From: Gnetum montanum
Taxonomy: Eukaryota; Streptophyta; Gnetopsida; Gnetales; Gnetaceae
Direction of reading: 5' to 3'
DNA: 64,000 nucleotides
Assembly (NCBI GenBank): GCA_015680685.1
Contig: MNCI01030588.1
Location: forward strand, 65,011-129,010
Both the position numbers and the translations under genes were made by a program. Below the pieces are notes generated by a model. That model was not told the DNA's origin. It saw only the letters and a program-made list of their open reading frames with translations, and made no database searches. Shown here one piece after another: positions 34,230 through 48,100 of this stretch (positions are counted from its first letter, which is position 1; each line of letters starts with the position of its first letter).

Positions 34230-34475
34230 GGAAAGAGAGCAGAATGCATCCGGAACTTCCAGACCACTGGCCATGGGGCAGATTTGAAAGTGGAGTTCCT
34301 CGTCCACTGGAAACATTGTCCTAACTCAAACGATAGCTGGGAATCACTGGAGCGTTTGAGGTCCCAGGAAAACTTGATCCTGGACTTCTATAGGGAGCAA
34401 GCAATCGACCTCCCACCTTGGCTGCTCGATGATGGATGGAAAAACCTCCCATGTGAAAAAAAAATAAAAAAATAA
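34230..34475 (+). pseudogene. Chromodomain at the integrase C terminus
   Basis: The stretch KVEFLVHWKHCPNSNDSWES plus a following LERLRSQENLILDFYRE matches the chromodomain fold signature (VxWxxxxxxxxTWE, then a C-terminal helix). In chromoviruses this domain can steer integration by reading chromatin marks. It is separated from the integrase by a stop near 34229. Confidence 0.85.
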
Positions 34476-35055
34476 AAAAAATCAAAAAAGGCGCAACATG
34501 TGGTGCCTTATAGGATTCGAGAGCGAATTCCTATGGGAGTCAGCCTCAAACAGGGGAGGAAGGTGCCTGGAGCCATTCAAAGTGCTTTATAGGCGATGGG
34601 GCTTAAGATTCAAAGAGTGCTGAACTTAAGACCCCTAGATCTTTGGATCAAACGAGTCAAGGGACGCCCTGGAACTCTTGGATCCCTAGGTCGATGCGTT
34701 CTATCATGTTGCAATGATAGACCACCTGATGTCCTCACATAGCTTGGCATATTAGGCCAGGTATGGAAGGATGGACAGTCCAAGTCTTAAGGAGTGATGC
34801 TCTTGACTTGGGTGTCAGATGCTAGGATGAGTTCGAATCCTAGGAAGATGATTGAATTCAACGAAAAATGCTTTACGGCCTTAGGCCCTAGCTGTTGGAC
34901 CTTCTAAAACCAAAGATCCCTTCGAATTTGACTCAAAATAGCATGGGCGTACTTCCCCGGAATTGACGAAATTCTCCCTTGGTTTTGATGTAGCAACCTC
35001 GTGGGCTACCCAGGCCATGCTCCAAGGTCATTGCTCGTTTTAAGCAGGGGAGAAT
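34476..35055 (+). other. 3' untranslated interior of the chromovirus and polypurine tract
   Basis: An A-rich run at 34455-34490 is followed by non-coding sequence. The PPT AGCAGGGGAGAAT (about 35043-35055) directly precedes the 3' LTR. No extra ORF is seen. Confidence 0.7.
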
Positions 35056-35603
35056 TGTGAGAGAGGTAGCAGGGTTGCTGGTAGCCTGCTACCTCCCCCA
35101 CGGTTCGGGGGCTGTGGGGGCACAAGGGGTCCTTTGCTCCTTGTGTCTTCGGAACCATACTGGCATGGCAGTTCCATGCATCGTAAGAGGAGGCTACGAC
35201 CTACCTCATTACCCCACTCGGTAGGACCTTGCCTGGGAGGGTTGCATAGTTCAACTCTGTGTTGGGGTGTTTTTACCGGGTGTGTCATGGGACGTGTTAT
35301 GGGATGTTGCGTGCGCTCCTTGGAGCACGACACCAACTACTAGCACGCGGTGATGAATCTGGAGGGTTCAGCTGGTAGTCCACGTGAGTGGAGCAAGGGA
35401 GTGCTATCTAACTTGTTAGTGTATCATGAATATTGTTTATGAAACACCGCTCAGGAGACATGCTAACGCTAACACATTGTTGGCATGTGTTTTAGGCTTG
35501 TTGATTGTTAAGGCGTATTCCTCTTGAGTTTTGTCCCGATTCAGAATCTGCTTGGGAAACTCTTGGGGTGCCGAACAACGTGCTCAGGGACAATGTTGTT
35601 ACA
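35056..35603 (+). repeat. 3' LTR of the chromovirus (548 bp)
   Basis: It matches 30004-30567 with base changes and small deletions, including a few bases missing near 35480. It is followed directly by the GATAA repeat. Confidence 0.93.
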
Positions 35604-35765
35604 GATAAACTCATTTTATGGTGAGTAATTTCACAAATTGAACTTGGTGCAAGGATGCTATCCTGATATTGTCTATGACCTGCTTCCCAATGGAAACATG
35701 CAATGAAGAATTCATCAACGACACATTGTTTTTCTTTTATAAATGAGAAGCATCATTATCTCTAC

Positions 35766-35905
35766 TATTATTCAACGTTTTGGTACTGTGGTCACGGTAC
35801 ATGAATGGATGCCTTTGTCTACTATTATCTCTACTATTTTTCAATAATGGATGCCTTTGTCCATTATTCAACGTTTTGGTACTGTGGTCACGGTACATGA
35901 ATGCT
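35766..35905. repeat. Duplicated 41-bp segment between the chromovirus and TCAB1
   Basis: ATTATTCAACGTTTTGGTAC and the following GTGGTCACGGTACATGAATG occur twice, at about 35766 and 35864, with a related TCTCTACTATT/GGATGCCTTTGTC duplication between. It lies in the region that should hold the TCAB1 3' UTR and downstream DNA. Confidence 0.85.
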
Positions 35906-36170
35906 CGAATTCCCATCAAAATGTTTTTTAAAAAAATTTAAAAGACAAGAATGCTTCTCCTTGAACATTTCAATGCGAGAAACATGGTATTCAGGAAGAT
36001 TTAGCTTGCTTTTAGTTATGCCATGAACTGAAAATAAAGAAGAAAAAAATCAGTAGATGTTTCAAGCATCAATTTAGAGCAATCTGGAACAAAAATACAT
36101 GTGCTCTAGTCAGGATTTTTACCAAGTGTCTTTAACAATGTTGACTATGCTGCAATGGCAAATTTCAGCA

Positions 36171-39100
36171 TCAAGCATCGGTAGATACAACGTCATGACC
36201 ATCTGTAGCAGAATGGTCTTGGCTCTCGTCACAAGGGACATGTTCTTCAAGCCATGTGCATGAAAAATTCCATACCGAAGCACAGTTCTCTTCAACTATT
36301 CAGAAGCAGAAGTCACTAATAAATCTCCATTTTCAGAAAGTTTTTAACAAATATAATGTGTATATCAGGTTCTCCAACTGAAAGCAACATACTAAGAATA
36401 TATACACTTTTAAAATGTAAAATTCAGACAAGAAATGTTTTCACATCGTCTGTTAAGTAGTAGAACCAATGCATTTTAGTCCACATAACCATCAGAGAAT
36501 TTTTGAACCACGGAAAAATATAAAGGCATTATAATCGTTCGCTGATTTTCATTATCACTCCATATTTCCATATTTGAAATATATCGCAAAAAGAATCAAA
36601 TTGCTGAAAGCATCTAGGGAGAGAAGGTTACCACAAATATTCATAGTTTCTTCTTCATCATTTGGCATGGAAAACCTACGATGCCCAGAGGAAGTCAGTG
36701 CAAGAGGAGAGTATGGATGGAAGCAGAATCCATCAACTGTGTCTTCAGTTCCATAAAGATAAATGAGACACAAGCAGTTTCTAATTAATTAACAAATAGA
36801 TAAAACATACAAGTCAAAATTATTTCATGTAAAAATAATAGTTTATATAATAGATAAAACAAATAGTTTATATAATCAACAAATGCTTACCATAAGCTGC
36901 CCGAAAATTTGTAACCCATTGTCCTGATTGTAGGTCATAAATATTTGAACAGCCATCCTAGAAAGCAAACATGCATTATTGCAGAGAAAATATTTTGCAT
37001 ATTTTGGAAACGCCAGAAGATTTCTTGGACTTGGAACAAGGACTTTTTTCTGAATGGAAACCTAATGACAATGAAGTGCCATTAACTAAGGACAAAAGAA
37101 ACTCGCCTGGCCGCCAGTACCAAGGTAGTGTCCATAAGGCTCAATATCAAATCCTATGCGTTGATTAGTGCTCTCGGCATTCCTGTAAAACCTAGCATAT
37201 TCCAAACACAAGCCATTATATTTTATGTTTATGAATGAATACCCAACTGCTTTAGTGACATCTTTTGTTACTATTCTAAGTGGGCCAATACAAGTGCTCT
37301 ATATCATTATTGTTTGATACTGATTATTAAACTAGGATAGCTGTCATTTCACAATTTCTAGTCCAAGAACATCTATATCAAACACTTCTCATAACAGCAT
37401 GTATTTATATATATGTTTATGGGTTCTTGTAAAATTAGAACAGTTCACCTCATAAAAACCACATTGTTCGCCTCATTAAAAATTTAAAATTTATTCTTTC
37501 CTGCGAAGGGGAGCGGGGAGATAACTCCCTGGGTCTACTCCCTTCTCTCTCCAGGGATGGGCTGCTTTTAGTCATTTGTTGGCCTTGTTGTTTCAATCTA
37601 CAACGCTAACCTTCCTTGTATAGTCATTTTGATCTATGAAGAAGCCATTTTTGTACCCTTGTAACTGCTCAGAATTATAATAGACATTCCCTACATTCTC
37701 TCAATACATATACACACACACACGTGCACGAAACATTCATCAATGTCTAAGAATGTCAATGTCAACAATGTTGCAATAAGTGCAGAAAATTTCTTTGTTA
37801 GAATATCATGTTAAAAGCGCTCCCATTTTTCAAGGAAATGTTTTATCATCTATCAGAATATGGCAGCAAGAACTGCAAGGTTGCATCTTCACCATAAAAT
37901 TTTCCTGAAAGATGACATAAAAATGAGGATGTAATATGCATTTGAGACAAGGTACAAAAAACTTAAAGGATTTTCTTGGGATCAAACTGTTTCAAACCTC
38001 CATTTACCACTTTTAATCTTTTTTTTTTGGAGGAAATTCGGGTGCAAATTAATCAAAAACAAATATGTACACAGTTAGGCATCTCCAAAGGGCCAAAATG
38101 AGCCTTGAATGCATCCCCCTCCACTGCCGACATAGAATTGCCAAAAAGTACCAAGGTAAATTCACTATATACCCCCTCTAGAGGTAGCACATGAAGCTAA
38201 AATGCATGGCCAACAACTTCCATGCGTTGCTAGAATGAACAAAAAAGCGGTCCACCAAGACCGCCGCATCCTACCAGAGGGGGTCCAACGCCAACTTGGG
38301 TAGCTGCCCACTACCTATCTTTGGCATAGGCCTTGGAAAAAAATCCAGCACATCCTATAGCCCCCTCCCCGGCAAAGGAACCTCCTCCCCTTCAGCCAAC
38401 ACTTGCAGGTACCGAGCGATGGCCACCTTAGTGATCTTAATCCTCACCCCCCCGAAACAGTGTGATATCCCTGAGCCAATTTGTGAAGAATGGCCCATCA
38501 TCCAAGTCAGGGTCACCACGGAGCAGCTCCAGCACATCCACCTAGCCAACATGGGCCACCAAATTCCAAAGCGTAGGATTATCCCTATACTTTGCACAAG
38601 ATAGCTTGTACATTGGAGTAACCTCCATTGCACAATGCACCTCCCTCCAAAGTCAAAGACCTTTAGTCACAACTTGTGCTGGACCTGGTGGAGCAATACC
38701 TTTGAAAATTTGGTAGTTTTGTGTTTTCCACAATTGCCACAAGATAGCTACACCATGTGAGTCTCTATCTAACATAATCGATTGTGGAATTTGCACTGCA
38801 TGCCACACCCTTGCCGAATAAGTACACTCCCAGACAAAATGTGCCACCGTCTCCTCCCCTGACATGCACAGGGGACATGTGGCATCCACCCGCACCCCCC
38901 ACCACCACAAAAAATGCCACATGGGAATGGCTGCATGACCAACTAACCACAGGAACATTTTAATTTTTTTGAGGATTTTGCCCCACCATTATTGCTACCA
39001 CCCCACGACCATGGGATATTTATGTCTAATAATCTACGTTGGCTGTGCATCAAGGAGTCCCAATGGCAGCATCCTCCACGCATGCGAAACTAACATACCA

Positions 39101-42100
39101 AATATTTGAATCATGGTGGGACACCTCCCACTATCCGTATTTATGCTCCATAATTCAAATCCATTGGGCCATATACTGGCCTTGGTCACATAGATGTCTA
39201 AGCAATCCCTAAAGACCCATGGCAATCATGTCCATGAAACAAAGTATGCCAATTCCCCCCACATACTTTGGTCTAGCTACAATGTCTCATGCAACAAGAT
39301 GCAACTAACTACCCCCTTTACCCCCCAACCAGTTGGTTGATTTTTTGTGTAACCTCAACTGGAGGGGAGGTGGCCGACACCATAAACCAAGCCATAGCTA
39401 AAAGAACCGATGAAGCTAGAAGCAACCACCTTGCATGCAAAAGAAACCGAGTAGTCCGGTGACTAGCTTTCTCCTAAATCCTCCAAATTAGGCCTCCCCA
39501 AACTTGCCACCTATGCCAATCATATAGGGGAAGCCCAAGGTAGGTATCTTCCTTAGACCCTAGTAACACCCCCAACAAGTGCACAATCCTCCCCCGAACT
39601 GCCGATTCCACATTGAGCAGAAGTACCATAGATTTGCCCTGGTTAATCTCCAGCCCCACTTCCTTAGCCATTCTCTAAAGGACCTGATTAATTGCCACTA
39701 CCTAGGGAATAGCAGCCCTAGAGAAGAGAATGGTATCATCGACATAATGTTCCACCAAGCAACTCACACCTCCAACTTCCAAACCTCTAACCCCTTCCGT
39801 CAGGCAATACGTACACATTGCATCCATAACCAAAATGAACAAGTAGGGTGACAAGGGGTCCCCCTATTGCAACCCCTTGCCTAAGGAGGCAAAACCCCAA
39901 AGCCTCCCCTCCATATCCAAGGAAAAGGCTCCTCATCATTGAATATGCAAGCATAAGTTCACGAAATGCAGATGAAAACCTTTCCACAACATGATTTCTT
40001 GAAGAGCACTCCAAGAAACCATGTCATAATCTTTAGTGATATCCAATTTCAAACACATACCTAGAAATCTGGCCATGCATAGCTAGTGCATCACCTCTTG
40101 TAGCAGGATAATCTGGTCTTGTAGATATCTCCCTTTGACAAAACCCACCTTTTGTTCCCCAACCAGTCCATGCATCAAAGGCACCAACTAGGCCACCAAC
40201 ATCTTCATGAACAATCGAAGTAAAGTGTTACATATCCCAATAGGCCGAAAATGTGTAGGAGGGATTATTCATTTTTTGTATAAGTACCAACTGAGAGTAG
40301 TTGATTTGCTACCGAACCTACCCCCAAAACAGCATCACATTAAAAGCATCTAAAATCTTTTCCCCCATCACATCAAAGAAGGTCTGAAGAAACTCCATTG
40401 GCCACCTATCAAGACCAGGCACCCTCCCCCCCTTCAAAGAAGCAATAGCCTCCCCTAGCTTTGCCCGAATAAATGGCGCTAGTAGCCGCTAATTATCCTC
40501 CTCCCCCAACACTCGTGTAATATCAATGGAGACAGGTTTGTCACCTTCTTCTACCATATCTCAAACCAATAACTCAGTAGTGCCTAGGCAACTTCATGCT
40601 TCCCCTCCAAGGTAACCCCTTCAACGATTAAATTGGTTACTTGCTTGGACATTCGTGTAAAACGAGCCGCAACAAAAAAGAAATGCATATTCCTATCTAC
40701 CTCATGGAGCCACTGTGCCCATCCTCTCTACCTCCAATACACTTCCTCCTCCTTGTCTAAATCTTGAAGTTCCTTCAGCACCTCCCCTTCATCCTCTTCT
40801 TGAGCTTGACCCCTCTCTTGGGCCCTCTAAATAATCTCCAAGCGCCTTAACAGCTGACCTCAATAGTACCTTAACAAGTACTTATTGTCCAACTTGATCC
40901 CCAAAATATGCTGCTTCAACAGCATCAAGCCCTACTTGAGAAACTCCTTGGGATCATCATGCGCAGGATAGGCCCCCCAAAGTTCTTCAACCGACGGTCT
41001 TAGCCATGGTTTCATTAGCCAAAACTATTCAAATCTAAATGGCCTTGGCACCCCCCCTACCCCACCCCCACTTTCCTCCCCCTNGGACCCAACAAACATA
41101 AGCAAGGCTTGTGATTTGAAGCAACCCATTCTTTCCTGAGGACGATCACCCCTTGGTCCATAAGCAGGCTTGACCCCACCCAAACCCTGTCAATTTTTGT
41201 CATGATTCTCTCATGACCCTTCTATTGATTGCACCATGTGAATTGACACCCCTTGATTTCCACACACCAACCCATGGGAGATTAGAAAATCTTGAAAAGG
41301 CTAAGCCCCATGAGGTTCTAAAACTCCCCCATCAAATTTCCCCCACACGTACCGTTGCTAATTGAAGTCACCAACTAGAATGCAATTCCTTCGGTCAGCA
41401 ATCAAGGGGGCAATTCATTCCAATTCTCACAATTATTCCTCCCATTGTTGAGCCCCATAGAAATTTGTAATCCAAATAGCTTTTTGGTAAAAGCAAATGG
41501 CGATACTCCACATGGAATCATCAACCGCCGTGAAAGGCCATTTTGATAGAGAGGCTAACCCCCAACCCTTCCCCAACAAGGCACAAAATGCAAGTGCCAA
41601 CCATCCTTAGACTTCTTTAGGCCCTACGCATTGTGGGCCACCTGACAAGACACAATGGCATGGCTTGCCTTACCACACACACCACAAGGAGCCTGCATTG
41701 GGCAATGCCCCACAAGTCCATCAACCACAACATTTTCATACTCAACCTAGATCTTCTCTTCTTTGGAAGGAATATCCAAGACAACCTCTTGGACCAAATC
41801 TTTGGGTGCTAGAGATAGCCAAACACAAAAGCGTGCATACCCCATCCTGTCCATTGAGGCAATTAGTTTATCAAAGGAGATGAACTCCCCAAAAACCCCA
41901 ACCAACACCATAAGAAAAGTTGACATCCGCATTTCCAAGGGTATTTTGGAAACACAAACCCAAACTGGAGCTCGTGAGAACAAATCTGGGTCCCAATGTG
42001 CCCTTACCCTCCACTAGGTCAACACCAAACCCCTTGCTCCAAAAAACCATGGGCTGCCCACCAACACTCAATCCCTATCTATGATTGTTGGGAAAATGAA

Positions 42101-45100
42101 CAGCAAAGGTTGTTTAGGAAGGCCTCGCACAACAACCGAGCAAAAATTCCATTGCGCCGATGCCCATTTCCGAACTACATCAAGCTTAGGGCAAGCACTT
42201 GCCAAGAGAAATTTTCCAATCAAATTGCACTCCAAGGTTTGAAGCCCCTTGCTGGGGATTGCATTGACCTGAAGCTGCATAGAACCCTCCCCCTTAACAC
42301 AGGCCTCAATACACACCCCCCCCCCCAGGTCCCCAGGCCGGCTGGGCACTATTAGCACCCCTTGACGCCAAACCCTCATCCTCACCATCTGTCACCCCTG
42401 CAAAAGAAACCACTCTCAATGCCCTCTCGCCATCCACTACTCCCCCCATGCCCAAAGCGCCACCCGATTTGCCCTCACCCACCAAGCTCCTGCCCCACAC
42501 GCTAGTGTCACACTACCCTCCAAGCTTGCCGTCACCTACACTCTCTCTCCCACCCATACCAGATTGAAACTCTCACCACTTTTAATCTTTCTACTTTTAA
42601 ATACTTCAAAATTTGATCCTATTCTACATGTCAACTTTTCTAATTTGCTTTCAGTCCCCTACATATAGCGATTTCTTCATGTCCAGTTCTCAAATGTCCC
42701 ATGTGTTAGCAATGCAGCCAAATTACATAAACTATTGTTTCATTCACTTCATCACATTTTTTAATCAGAAATTCAAAGGCCAGAAACAGTAATCCACCAG
42801 AATAGAGAAGGTAGAATGTTAACAATTTTTAATTCTAATAGAAAAGCATTTCAATTTTAAAACAGAATCTCATCGAAGGGATGGAAATTATTTATTGATG
42901 TGAAAACAGAAAATTCTGACACTTACTTGTACAAAATTCCAGACGTATTTCTTACATCCCAGCATAAAATATAAGGATCCTAATACAAAGAACATTACAG
43001 AGTCAAGCCATGCTCAAAGGCCATATTTATGAGATATAATAAAGCATTGAAACAGAGAAATCCATTAGATCCCCCTCATTAAAAAGGAGTCATCCCGTGC
43101 TATATAGATCCTATTTCTGAAGAAAAAGCTTTCATATCTCTTCCAATATTAAAAAAATTTCTTATCATAAACAAAATTAATGCATAAATTTCACATTTTT
43201 ATGTGAACGAAATCGTGAAGGTTGCTAAGGTAATTGTCATCAATTAAATAACTAGTTTTACATATCTGAAAATTAATTTCATGATTTTTCAAATCAAATA
43301 ATTATGTTTAAGTTTTCATGCGGTAAATTCAATAGAAACTAGAACAGGTGGGAAAAGTTAAGAATCAGGTAAAAAATAAGCAATTAAAAAAATAACATAT
43401 AATGGCACCAGTGCCAACGTGTGCAACAACAACTATTTTAAAATATTGGAACTAGAACACGTTTGTAAGAATTACATGACAAAAAATAATTTTATAGGCA
43501 AATATGATTTATGATGAAAAACAAATCATCCAAATAGAATTTCTATAAACAATCAGTACATGTATCAAGTTGTGGCAAAATGTCTAGAGGATCACAAATG
43601 TACTCTCGGGCAAACACAGAATTTGGTGTTTATTTTTTATTAATAATAGAAAATAAATTTGGTGTATAACTACGAAAGCCTGGTTGTTTTAATATGCCAT
43701 ATCTAGGGTTTGGAAAGAATATACAAAGTAAATGAAAACAAATAAATTTTTGGATGATGAAATTATCAGAGGGATACTTTTAACAATTGTATAGAGCTAC
43801 ATTTGTTTGTAGGTATGAGCATTGAGCCTTTGACTGATGACCCTTAATCCCTTTTTTCTTATTTAAAAAATTATGTAAGCTTTAAATATTCCTATTCCAT
43901 AATGGTTATTGGTATAAGCTAGGAAGATTATGATGATATTTTTATTACTCATAATGAACGGCCAAAGATTAAGTATTAATTTGATACAGACAGGAAGGAA
44001 CTTCATGTTATTGTCAAGTATCTTTTCATGCATGCTTATCTTATTTCACAAGTCAAACAATTATCAAGTTCCCTAAGTGAATTGGTTTTATGTTGACAAT
44101 ATGTGAATAAGCCTTTGAAATGATAGAAATGTTGGAGGGTGCTGACTATTTTATTTCCTAAAAATAGAATATTCTGCCTCTATCGCCTTTTGGATGGCAC
44201 ATTATTTTATTTATATGGAAAGAGGTTTAAGGTAGAAGACTAGAATCCTCCTAGAATTATGGTTACGGTAGTTGGTTTGGTGGAAGTTACACCTGATATT
44301 GGGTTGTTACAAATTCAGGGCTGATGATGGCAAGTACAAATCAGGCCTGAATGTGACAGGAATCAACATAACGGTTAAAACATAAAGATGCTAATTTTAG
44401 TATTAATGGGCACCAACGGACAAATTCGTTGTCATAAGAGATGGGAAGGGTGACCCTTTTGCCATTTATAGGCAGCCATTTGAAGGAAGAACTATGGGGT
44501 TAGAGCCATGGAGCTTGGAATTTGAGGATTGGAACAAAAGTATGATTGAATCAAAGCCTTTAAATGGAATATGCTATGAGGTAAATTGAGATAACTAAGT
44601 AAAGGCTTTATCTTTGGGCTGTTTATTTAAAATTTCTTTTTTGTCTTGGGGATTTACGATTTGATGAAAGTGTAACATGAATGGATGATTGCATCAATAC
44701 ATTTTGAATGTGCTGAAATTTTCAGTTTCAAAAAAAATAAAAAAAAATAAAAACAAATGCTTACCACATTCACAAAGAAATGTGATGACAAGTACGATCC
44801 TATGTTATGTTATAATTTTGTAGTGTTCATAAATAAAATTTTAAGAAGAAAAACCTAATCTATGAACTAGGGATTGTTTTACTCCAGTTAATGACCTTTC
44901 TGAAAAAAATAAAATTAATTAAATCAAAAATAAAATCTTCCCTATTCATAGCTGTAGTAAGGTCACATAATGACCTTTTAGTGGTCATAAGATGATGCAG
45001 CACTGGTTATATCACCGAGTCATTTGAAAGAGAAGGTGGTTCCTTGGCTTGAGCCATTGTACTCTATGGTATTATTTGATGAGAAAGAATTCTTATGGAA

Positions 45101-48100
45101 CATGGGCTAGAGTGAATTTTCGTAGTTGGACAAAAAATCAGAAATGTATATTTTATCATGTTTGAAGAAACTGAACCAGAATCCTCTTGGTTGGGAGAGT
45201 CAGGGGTATTTTATTTTATTTTTATGGTGGCTACAAGGGAGATTGAACCTGAGACTTGATTTTGATCAATTATGTTTGAAAGAGGAAAAAACATAACTGC
45301 CATGGAAAGTCAATTACGTTAAAGAAAGTCGAAACTGAGTGAATAAAAAGAGTAGGTAGAATGAAAAAAAGATAGTAAAAAGGAGAAGAGCCGTGAGAAA
45401 GAGAAGAGAAGAGAAGAAATGTGAACAGCAGCATCAACTACTAAGATTACAACAGCAACAACACACAAGTATATAATAATAATAGCAAGAGAGAATGCAA
45501 ATATCGCTTAGGGTACAACAACGGAAAAGAGAAAACCCAACACTCTATGGATGGGAAAAAAAAGCTCATTTAAACGGCTTTGAGGGCTAAACAAGGAGGA
45601 TACATGGTTACTCACTTGTTCATCTATGCATTTTGAAATATGATTTTGTTTTCTAGAATTCTTCCCTTATCTTGGTATGCTTATCTAATATTTTGTTTGA
45701 GACTTTGGATAGTTGATTCCTTGTTCTTTTTCTAGATCTCTTCACCCGTCCTCACACTCTCAGGCCTAAATGACATGAGTGGGAGTTACTTCCGAATGGA
45801 CTTCGGAATACCCATATAGACTTGTGGAAATTTAATATAAAGATTTGCCAACAAAGGCCACGCATCCTTGATATGAGAATTGGTACTATTTGCAGAAAGT
45901 AAAAACATCTTCAGCCTGTTAATTGTGCAAATTTTGAAATAAATTTCCAAGTATTGGCATTTTGGTTATTTTTAATATTTGGTCTTGATTTCCTCTTTCA
46001 TGGAACTGATCTTGGATTTCTCTTTATGATTCAATTCATGGAGTTTATAACCCTATTCAACTACAACTTTCTTAGTTCTGACTTATTTATCTTTCTATAA
46101 TCTCTTTGAACAGAGGGGGTAATAAATAAAAATATAATTTAAACAGTTTTCTTGTAGCTATTAATTTTTATGATTTAATATCCAACCCTACCCATACTTG
46201 AGCTTACTTAGGCTTAATATCCTAAGTCATTGGACCTAAACAAATTGTGTTGCATAGCACCTAATAGCTTTCACTGAAGCAAGCACTCGTTGTAAATGTA
46301 TACTCACCTTACTTATAATTCTCAGTCACCTATCTCAGGAATATATCAAGGCAAAGTCCAAAAATGATGATGAAGCCGGCCTTTTTATTTAACATAGACC
46401 TCAGGAATAACCTAACAAACATCGAGATGGTGATTATATTATCAAGTTGGATGGCCCTCAACATGGAATTGCAACTTGACATTGCATGAGAAGCTTCTGT
46501 AAAAAGAATAGAAGAAATAATAATTTTCAAAGAAAATATAGAGGAAGATTAAGACTATCAGACCACATCTATTAGTGTTGTTTACAAAACAAACTTGAAA
46601 AGAAAGTCACACAATTGTTTGCTACTTTCTAGCTTATTCATGAAATGGAAATGATAACCGCCATATTTGGCTATGCATATCCTTACGGTATTACAGTATT
46701 TTGGAAACACAACATGCCATATAGGCACTATAATCAACTTATTATTATAATCAATTGAGCACTTGTTAATTGCTAGTACACATCTAGGCCTTTTCCCTAA
46801 AGTTAAAAAAATTTATGGTCAATTTTTAGAGATTGGTTGCAGTGGATCCTACACTTTGTTAAATAATTCTTAACGATGGAAACAAAATATAATAAACGAA
46901 ATATGAGGAATAAGGAGAGAGCTTTTTTGGTTTTAAGGAGCAGACCCTAGCCCAACGCGCAGAAAGGCAACCCAGGTGGGCAGGCCTGATGGTTGTGGGA
47001 AACCCGGACACCTAGAAACAGAATGTCGACTCCAGAAGACGCGGTCGAGAGATGCGGCCCGACAACTGTTCGAGGGGGGCAACTGGGTCACAATGGGGTG
47101 CAAAGGATGGTTGCGCCCCCCATCCCCCACCCCCCATCCCCCCCTCGCAATAACCCCACGACCACCCCCCCTCCTGCCCCCCNGTGGACTTGCCCATTGA
47201 GAACTGCCAGTTCACCTGGAGCAACCGGCGAAAAGGCCCGGACCGTATCCTCTCCCGAATCGATCGGGTCTGTGTCAACTCCGACCTCCTCCTCCGCTCC
47301 ACCGTGCAGGTGTCAGGGCAGGAAAAAATCGCCTCCAATCACCGCTCGCTGGTTTGTTCACTTGGGCCGAATAAGCCCCAGGCCCCACGCCCCTTCCGCT
47401 TCGAGGCCACATGGCTTTCCAAGTCATGGCTAAGGCCTTTGGTTGAGGATATCTGGGTGGATTATCGACCTGACCACGATGACCCCCGAAATTTCCTCAA
47501 AGAGGCCCTGCTCCGTCTAAAGTGGGCCATTCGGGCCCTCCCAGTGGAGGATAAGTTTTCCTTTAGGTCAAGTCAAAGGACGGTTCGGGATCAGCTCGGT
47601 CAACTCCAGGCCCAGCAGGAGGCTGGGGAGGATTTGCATCTGAAGGAGCTACGTCTCCTACGTCAGCTCCAAAGCCTTGACCTAGAGGAGGAAACATACT
47701 GGCGGCAGCGCTCCCGGGTCAAATGGCTCCAGGATGGGGTCAGGCAAACAAGATTTTTCTTCGCCATGGCCAAAACTCGGGGTGGGGGCCAGCCCCTTTG
47801 CTTGCAAACCCAGGCAGGCGAAGTTATTGATGACCTGCAGGGGATCGCCAATGAGATGTCGCAATATTGGGGGAGAATCTAGACCAAGGGGCCTACCCAG
47901 CCCCTCTCGGTCCATGTGGCAAGGGTGCTACAGAAAGGGGACAACAAGCGACTGCTAGCCCCCTTCTCTTGGCTGGAACTCACTGCCACTATCAATAGCA
48001 TGCCGAGAGGGAAAGCGCCTGGACCTGACGGATGGTCCCTTGAGTTCTTCAAAACTTTTCTGGATATTGTGGGGTCCAATATCCTAGATGCTTTCAATCT

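Larger units (their letters stand above)
30004..35603 (+). mobile_element. Complete Ty3/gypsy chromovirus with GATAA target-site duplication
   Basis: The element is bounded by two LTRs starting TGTGAGAGAGG and ending TTGTTACA, and is flanked by GATAA at 29999-30003 and 35604-35608. Inside are an iMet-type PBS, a shortened gag-like ORF, RT-RNase H, integrase, a chromodomain and a PPT. At 5.6 kb it is short because gag core and protease are absent. The LTRs are similar, with scattered differences and some small deletions in the 3' copy, so it is much younger than the element at 9153-23610. Confidence 0.95.
38022..42574 (-). mobile_element. L1-like LINE in TCAB1 intron 10, with 16-bp TSD
   Basis: The element reads on the same strand as TCAB1 and ends in a short poly(A) (T-run 38018-38028). 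Motifs in order: a zinc knuckle CGVCGKASHAIVSC (about 41690-41640), an endonuclease-to-RT linker with PWLRPSVEELW (about 41010), RT block LKLDITKDYDMVSW (about 40055), catalytic YVDD (about 39757-39746), a LGLPLYDW block (about 39530), and the zinc-binding end CPLCMSGEETVAHFVWEC (about 38860-38800). Many stops make it inactive. A conserved extra module follows (separate entry). About 4.55 kb with both TSD copies means a nearly full-length insertion. An N lies at 41084. Confidence 0.92.
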
